Shown: in pieces, positions 6,234 through 8,436 of the stretch
Position numbering within the stretch: position 1 is the stretch's first letter
Layout of the letters: each line of letters starts with the position of its first letter
NCBI GenBank assembly: GCA_020425885.1
Contig: JAGQRA010000516.1
Location: 1 to 8,436, forward strand
Length of the DNA stretch: 8,436 nucleotides
Direction: 5' to 3'
Source of the DNA: Planctomycetota bacterium
Lineage (GTDB): Bacteria > Planctomycetota > UBA1135 > UBA2386
Notes under the pieces: model-generated
The model's database searches: none
Seen by the model: only the letters and a program-made list of their open reading frames with translations
Told to the model about the DNA's origin: nothing
Translations under genes and position numbers: made by a program

Positions 6234-7001
6234 ATGACCCGTTCCGTCGAACCCGTGATCCGCGTCCTCTCGACTGCCGAAGCCGCCGTGCCGATCGTGC
6301 TGGACGAGATCCGCCGCGCCGCGGGCGAAGGCCGCAAGCTGCTCGGCCTCGCGACCGGCGGCACCTACGCCGCGTCCTGGCGCGCGCTCGGCGACGAGTT
6401 GCAGGCGGGGCGGTTGCGGCCGGAATTCCTGCTGACGCACCTCGACGAATACCTCGATTTCGGCCCCGAGCGCCGCGGCGGCATGGTGCACGAGCTGGTG
6501 ACCGCCTGTCCGCCGATCGCTGCGATGCTGCGCGCCGGCACCTTCCTGCCCGTTCCGCATCTCGCCGATCCGGCCGCGCTCGCGACCCACGAGCAACGGC
6601 TGACGCGCGCCGGTGGCGTGGCGCTGCAGTTCCTCGGCATCGGTCGCAACGGGCACATCGCCTTCAACGAGCCCGGCACGGCCTTCGATCGCGGCTTCCA
6701 CGTGACGGCGCTGGCCGAGACGACCCGCAGCGATGCCCGGTCGCGCTTCGCACCCGACGAGGTGCCGCGGCGCGCCATCACTTCGGGCATCGCGACGATC
6801 CTCGGTGCGCGCCGTCTGGTGCTGAGCGCGTTCGGCCAGGCCAAGGCCGCGGCCGTCGCCGCGATGTTGCGCGGTGAGATCAACCCGCAGTGCCCGGCAT
6901 CGGCGCTGCGACGTCACGCCGACGTGCTGGTGTTGCTCGATCACGAGGCGGCGGCGGGGCTCGATCGCGATCTCGATCGCGTCGGCGGCGCCGGCGAATA
7001 G
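6234..7001 (+). CDS. nagB: Glucosamine-6-phosphate deaminase (NagB) family enzyme, divergent
   Basis: Members convert glucosamine-6-phosphate to fructose-6-phosphate and ammonia in the cytoplasm. The 255-residue protein matches the family in length (about 240-265) and motif order: LATGGTY at 39-45 (phosphate loop), HLDEY with Asp71, GIGRNGHIAFNEPG with Asn139, His141 and Glu146, SRFAPDEVPRRAITSGIATIL near 170-190, GQAKA with Lys204, and PASALRRH near 221. Asn139 is at the position of E. coli Asp141; as I recall, Asn is common there in Gram-positive-type enzymes. The HP-x-SY segment that normally follows DEY is not recognisable here (PERRGGMVHELV instead), so substrate preference could differ. 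In-frame starts at GTG 6210 and ATG 6216 are possible. I chose ATG 6234 because the intervening codons (caa, agt) are atypical and the first beta-strand then sits at the usual place; no start has a good Shine-Dalgarno. It is probably cotranscribed with the GH3 gene downstream. Confidence 0.85.
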   Translation: MTRSVEPVIRVLSTAEAAVPIVLDEIRRAAGEGRKLLGLATGGTYAASWRALGDELQAGRLRPEFLLTHLDEYLDFGPERRGGMVHELVTACPPIAAMLRAGTFLPVPHLADPAALATHEQRLTRAGGVALQFLGIGRNGHIAFNEPGTAFDRGFHVTALAETTRSDARSRFAPDEVPRRAITSGIATILGARRLVLSAFGQAKAAAVAAMLRGEINPQCPASALRRHADVLVLLDHEAAAGLDRDLDRVGGAGE

Positions 7002-7054
7002 GCGCTCCCGGCCGCGGCGTTCCTTCATCCGTGGCCTGCCGGTAGGCTGCGCCC

Positions 7055-8436
7055 GTGAAGTCAATCGCCCGCGGTGTCGTCTGCTCGGTCCTGTGTCTCG
7101 CCGCCATTCCCGCTCAGGGTGAGGCCAGCCACGACGCGGCCGAGAAGCTGCTCGGTTCGTTGACGCTGCCGCAGAAGGCGGGGCAGCTGTTCATGTCGTG
7201 GAGCCTGTCGCGCAGCGAAGGCGACGGCGAATCGAACAATCACTCGAGGCTGCTCAGATGGGTGCGCGAGGCCGAACTCGGCGGTGTCATCCTGAGCCTG
7301 GGCACGGTCGAGGACGCGGCCTCATTGATCCCGAAGTTGCAGGCCGCGGCGAAGGTGCCGCTGCTGCTCGCCGGCGACTTCGAGGGCGGCGTGTGGTTCC
7401 GCTTGCAGGGCGCCACCGAGCTCGGCAACCAGATGCTGTTCGGCGCGACGCGGTCGGAGTGGCTCGCCGAGGCGGCCGGTCGCGTCACCGGCGAGGAGGC
7501 CAGGGCGCTCGGTTTCCACCAGGTGTTCGCGCCGGTGCTCGACGTCAACAGCAACCCCGACAACCCGATCATCAACGTCCGCAGCTTCGGCGAGGACCCG
7601 GAGCTGGTGGCGCGCATGGGCGCGGCGTTCGCGCGCGGTGTGCGCGGCACGGGTCTGCTGTCCTGTGGCAAGCACTTCCCGGGTCACGGCGACGTCGACA
7701 GCGATTCGCACCTCGAATTGCCGACGGTGCCCGGCGATGGCGAACGACTGCGTCGCGTCGAGCTGCGGCCGTTCGCGGTGGCGGCGAAGGCAGGGCTCGA
7801 GTCGGTGATGACGGGACACCTCGCCGTGCCGGGGCTCGGCGAAGACCCGTCGGTGCCGGCGACGCTGAGCCGACTGATTCTCGGCGACGTGCTGCGCCAG
7901 GAACTCGGCTTCACCGGGCTGGTCGTGACCGACGCGCTCGAGATGGGCGGCGTCAAGAATGCGTTCCCGCCCGGCGAGGTCGCGGTGCGCGCGCTGCTGG
8001 CCGGCGCCGACGTGCTGCTGATGCCGCCCGATCCGCTGGTCGCTCGCGCGGCGGTGGTCGAGGCGGTCGAGTCGGGGCGGGTGCCGATGGCGCGGCTCGA
8101 TGACGCCGTGCGCCGGATCCTGCAGGCGAAGGCGAAGGTCGGGCTGCTGCGCGGCGGCGGCATGGTCGATCCGGACTGGCGGGCGAAGGTGCGAACCGAG
8201 GCATCGATGCGCGTCGCCGATGCGATCGCGCGGCGCGGGCTGACGTTGGTGCGCGATCGCGGTGAGCTGCTGCCGCTCGATCCGAACGACGGCAGGTCGA
8301 CCGTCGCCGTCGTCATTGCCGATCGCGACGAAGGGCAGGGCGGGACCTTCGCCGCCACCATCGATGTCGGCTGGCGCGAGCACCCGCTGCGGCTGTCGGC
8401 CAGCAGCTCGGCCGGGGACGTCGCCGCCGCGGTCGC
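7055..8436 (+). CDS. Exported glycoside hydrolase family 3 beta-N-acetylhexosaminidase-type enzyme (3' end outside window)
   Basis: The frame is open from GTG at 7055 to the window edge: 460 full codons plus two bases. An in-frame TAG at 7043 limits the start to 7055. Residues 1-25 look like a secretion signal (MKSIARGVVCSVLCLAAIPAQG), without a lipobox. Residues 30 to about 345 form the GH3 TIM barrel: LTLPQKAGQLFM, a GDFEGG loop, FAPVLDVNSNP, then K206-H-F-P-G-H-G-D with Asp217-Ser-His219, and VVTDALEM with Asp293. The PGHG...DSH loop is the NagZ signature, where the Asp-His dyad is the acid/base catalyst; Asp293 is the nucleophile. From about 383 a second domain starts (RRGLTLVRDRGELLPL), as in two-domain enzymes such as Bacillus NagZ. 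It should cleave terminal GlcNAc from muropeptide or chitin fragments outside the cytoplasm. It follows the NagB-like gene by 53 bases, which fits an amino-sugar operon. A weak GGTAGG at 7041-7046 may be the Shine-Dalgarno. Confidence 0.88.
   Translation, partial: MKSIARGVVCSVLCLAAIPAQGEASHDAAEKLLGSLTLPQKAGQLFMSWSLSRSEGDGESNNHSRLLRWVREAELGGVILSLGTVEDAASLIPKLQAAAKVPLLLAGDFEGGVWFRLQGATELGNQMLFGATRSEWLAEAAGRVTGEEARALGFHQVFAPVLDVNSNPDNPIINVRSFGEDPELVARMGAAFARGVRGTGLLSCGKHFPGHGDVDSDSHLELPTVPGDGERLRRVELRPFAVAAKAGLESVMTGHLAVPGLGEDPSVPATLSRLILGDVLRQELGFTGLVVTDALEMGGVKNAFPPGEVAVRALLAGADVLLMPPDPLVARAAVVEAVESGRVPMARLDDAVRRILQAKAKVGLLRGGGMVDPDWRAKVRTEASMRVADAIARRGLTLVRDRGELLPLDPNDGRSTVAVVIADRDEGQGGTFAATIDVGWREHPLRLSASSSAGDVAAAV

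Noticed and set aside
6960..6981. Ten-base direct repeat CTCGATCGCG with a 12-base period
   Set aside because: It encodes LDRDLDR at the NagB-like C-terminus; a small in-frame duplication is a simpler explanation than a regulatory site.
7034..7047. Imperfect inverted repeat GCCTGCCGGTAGGC overlapping the weak Shine-Dalgarno of the GH3 gene
   Set aside because: It has only about four strong base pairs with a short loop, too weak to claim translational control.
5988..7064. 358-codon minus-strand frame opposite the NagB-like gene
   Set aside because: It has no recognisable motifs, while the opposite strand has the full set of NagB motifs; it is a GC-bias shadow.
7198..8103. 301-codon plus-strand frame and long minus-strand frames (7322-8383) over the right end
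   Set aside because: The true gene here is the GH3 frame from 7055, which has all catalytic motifs and runs past the window end; the others are Arg-rich shadows.
1..8436. CRISPR arrays, tRNA or rRNA genes, insertion sequences, toxin-antitoxin or phage-defence genes
   Set aside because: No regularly spaced short repeats, cloverleaf, transposase motifs or terminal inverted repeats were seen; all sizeable coding regions have other explanations.

Overview
The window is about 8.4 kb of very GC-rich bacterial DNA with strong third-position GC bias. The gene content points to a bacterium with a large exported proteome: an ECF-type sigma factor of the kind expanded in Planctomycetota and Acidobacteriota, an FG-GAP propeller fused to tandem Ig-like modules, a HEAT-repeat lipoprotein, and an exported family 3 glycosidase. 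Planctomycetota is the best guess. Acidobacteriota, Myxococcota or a lysobacter-like gammaproteobacterium cannot be excluded from sequence alone.

Layout. Positions 1-138 (minus strand) hold the first 46 codons of an ECF-like sigma factor that runs off the left edge. A divergent intergenic region (139-431) carries nested inverted repeats. The dominant gene (432-4406, plus) encodes a 1324-residue secreted mosaic protein: signal peptide, seven-bladed FG-GAP propeller, an unrecognised domain of about 240 residues, six Ig-like modules, and a C-terminal domain with a His-rich insertion. Its TGA overlaps by one base the ATG of a 216-residue exported HEAT-repeat protein (4406-5056), which has its own strong Shine-Dalgarno. 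A hairpin at 5055-5088 closes this pair.

Next is a predicted lipoprotein serine protease of the trypsin fold (5212-6078), whose codon use differs from every neighbour. A short spacer follows with a possible 30-codon ORF (6095-6187). Last are a glucosamine-6-phosphate deaminase family gene (6234-7001) and, 53 bases downstream, an exported GH3 N-acetylhexosaminidase-type enzyme (7055 to beyond the right edge).

How they work together. The two right-hand genes make a coherent amino-sugar pair. The exported GH3 enzyme would release GlcNAc from chitin-like or peptidoglycan fragments, and the NagB-like enzyme would feed GlcN-6-P into glycolysis in the cytoplasm; uptake, kinase and deacetylase steps are not in view. 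The left pair is probably a cell-surface or extracellular unit of unknown role, possibly metal-binding or adhesive. Nothing here is a recognisable defence system, CRISPR array, mobile element or RNA gene. The most unusual material is the mosaic protein with its unrecognised middle domain and His-rich C-terminal insertion, translationally coupled to the HEAT protein.
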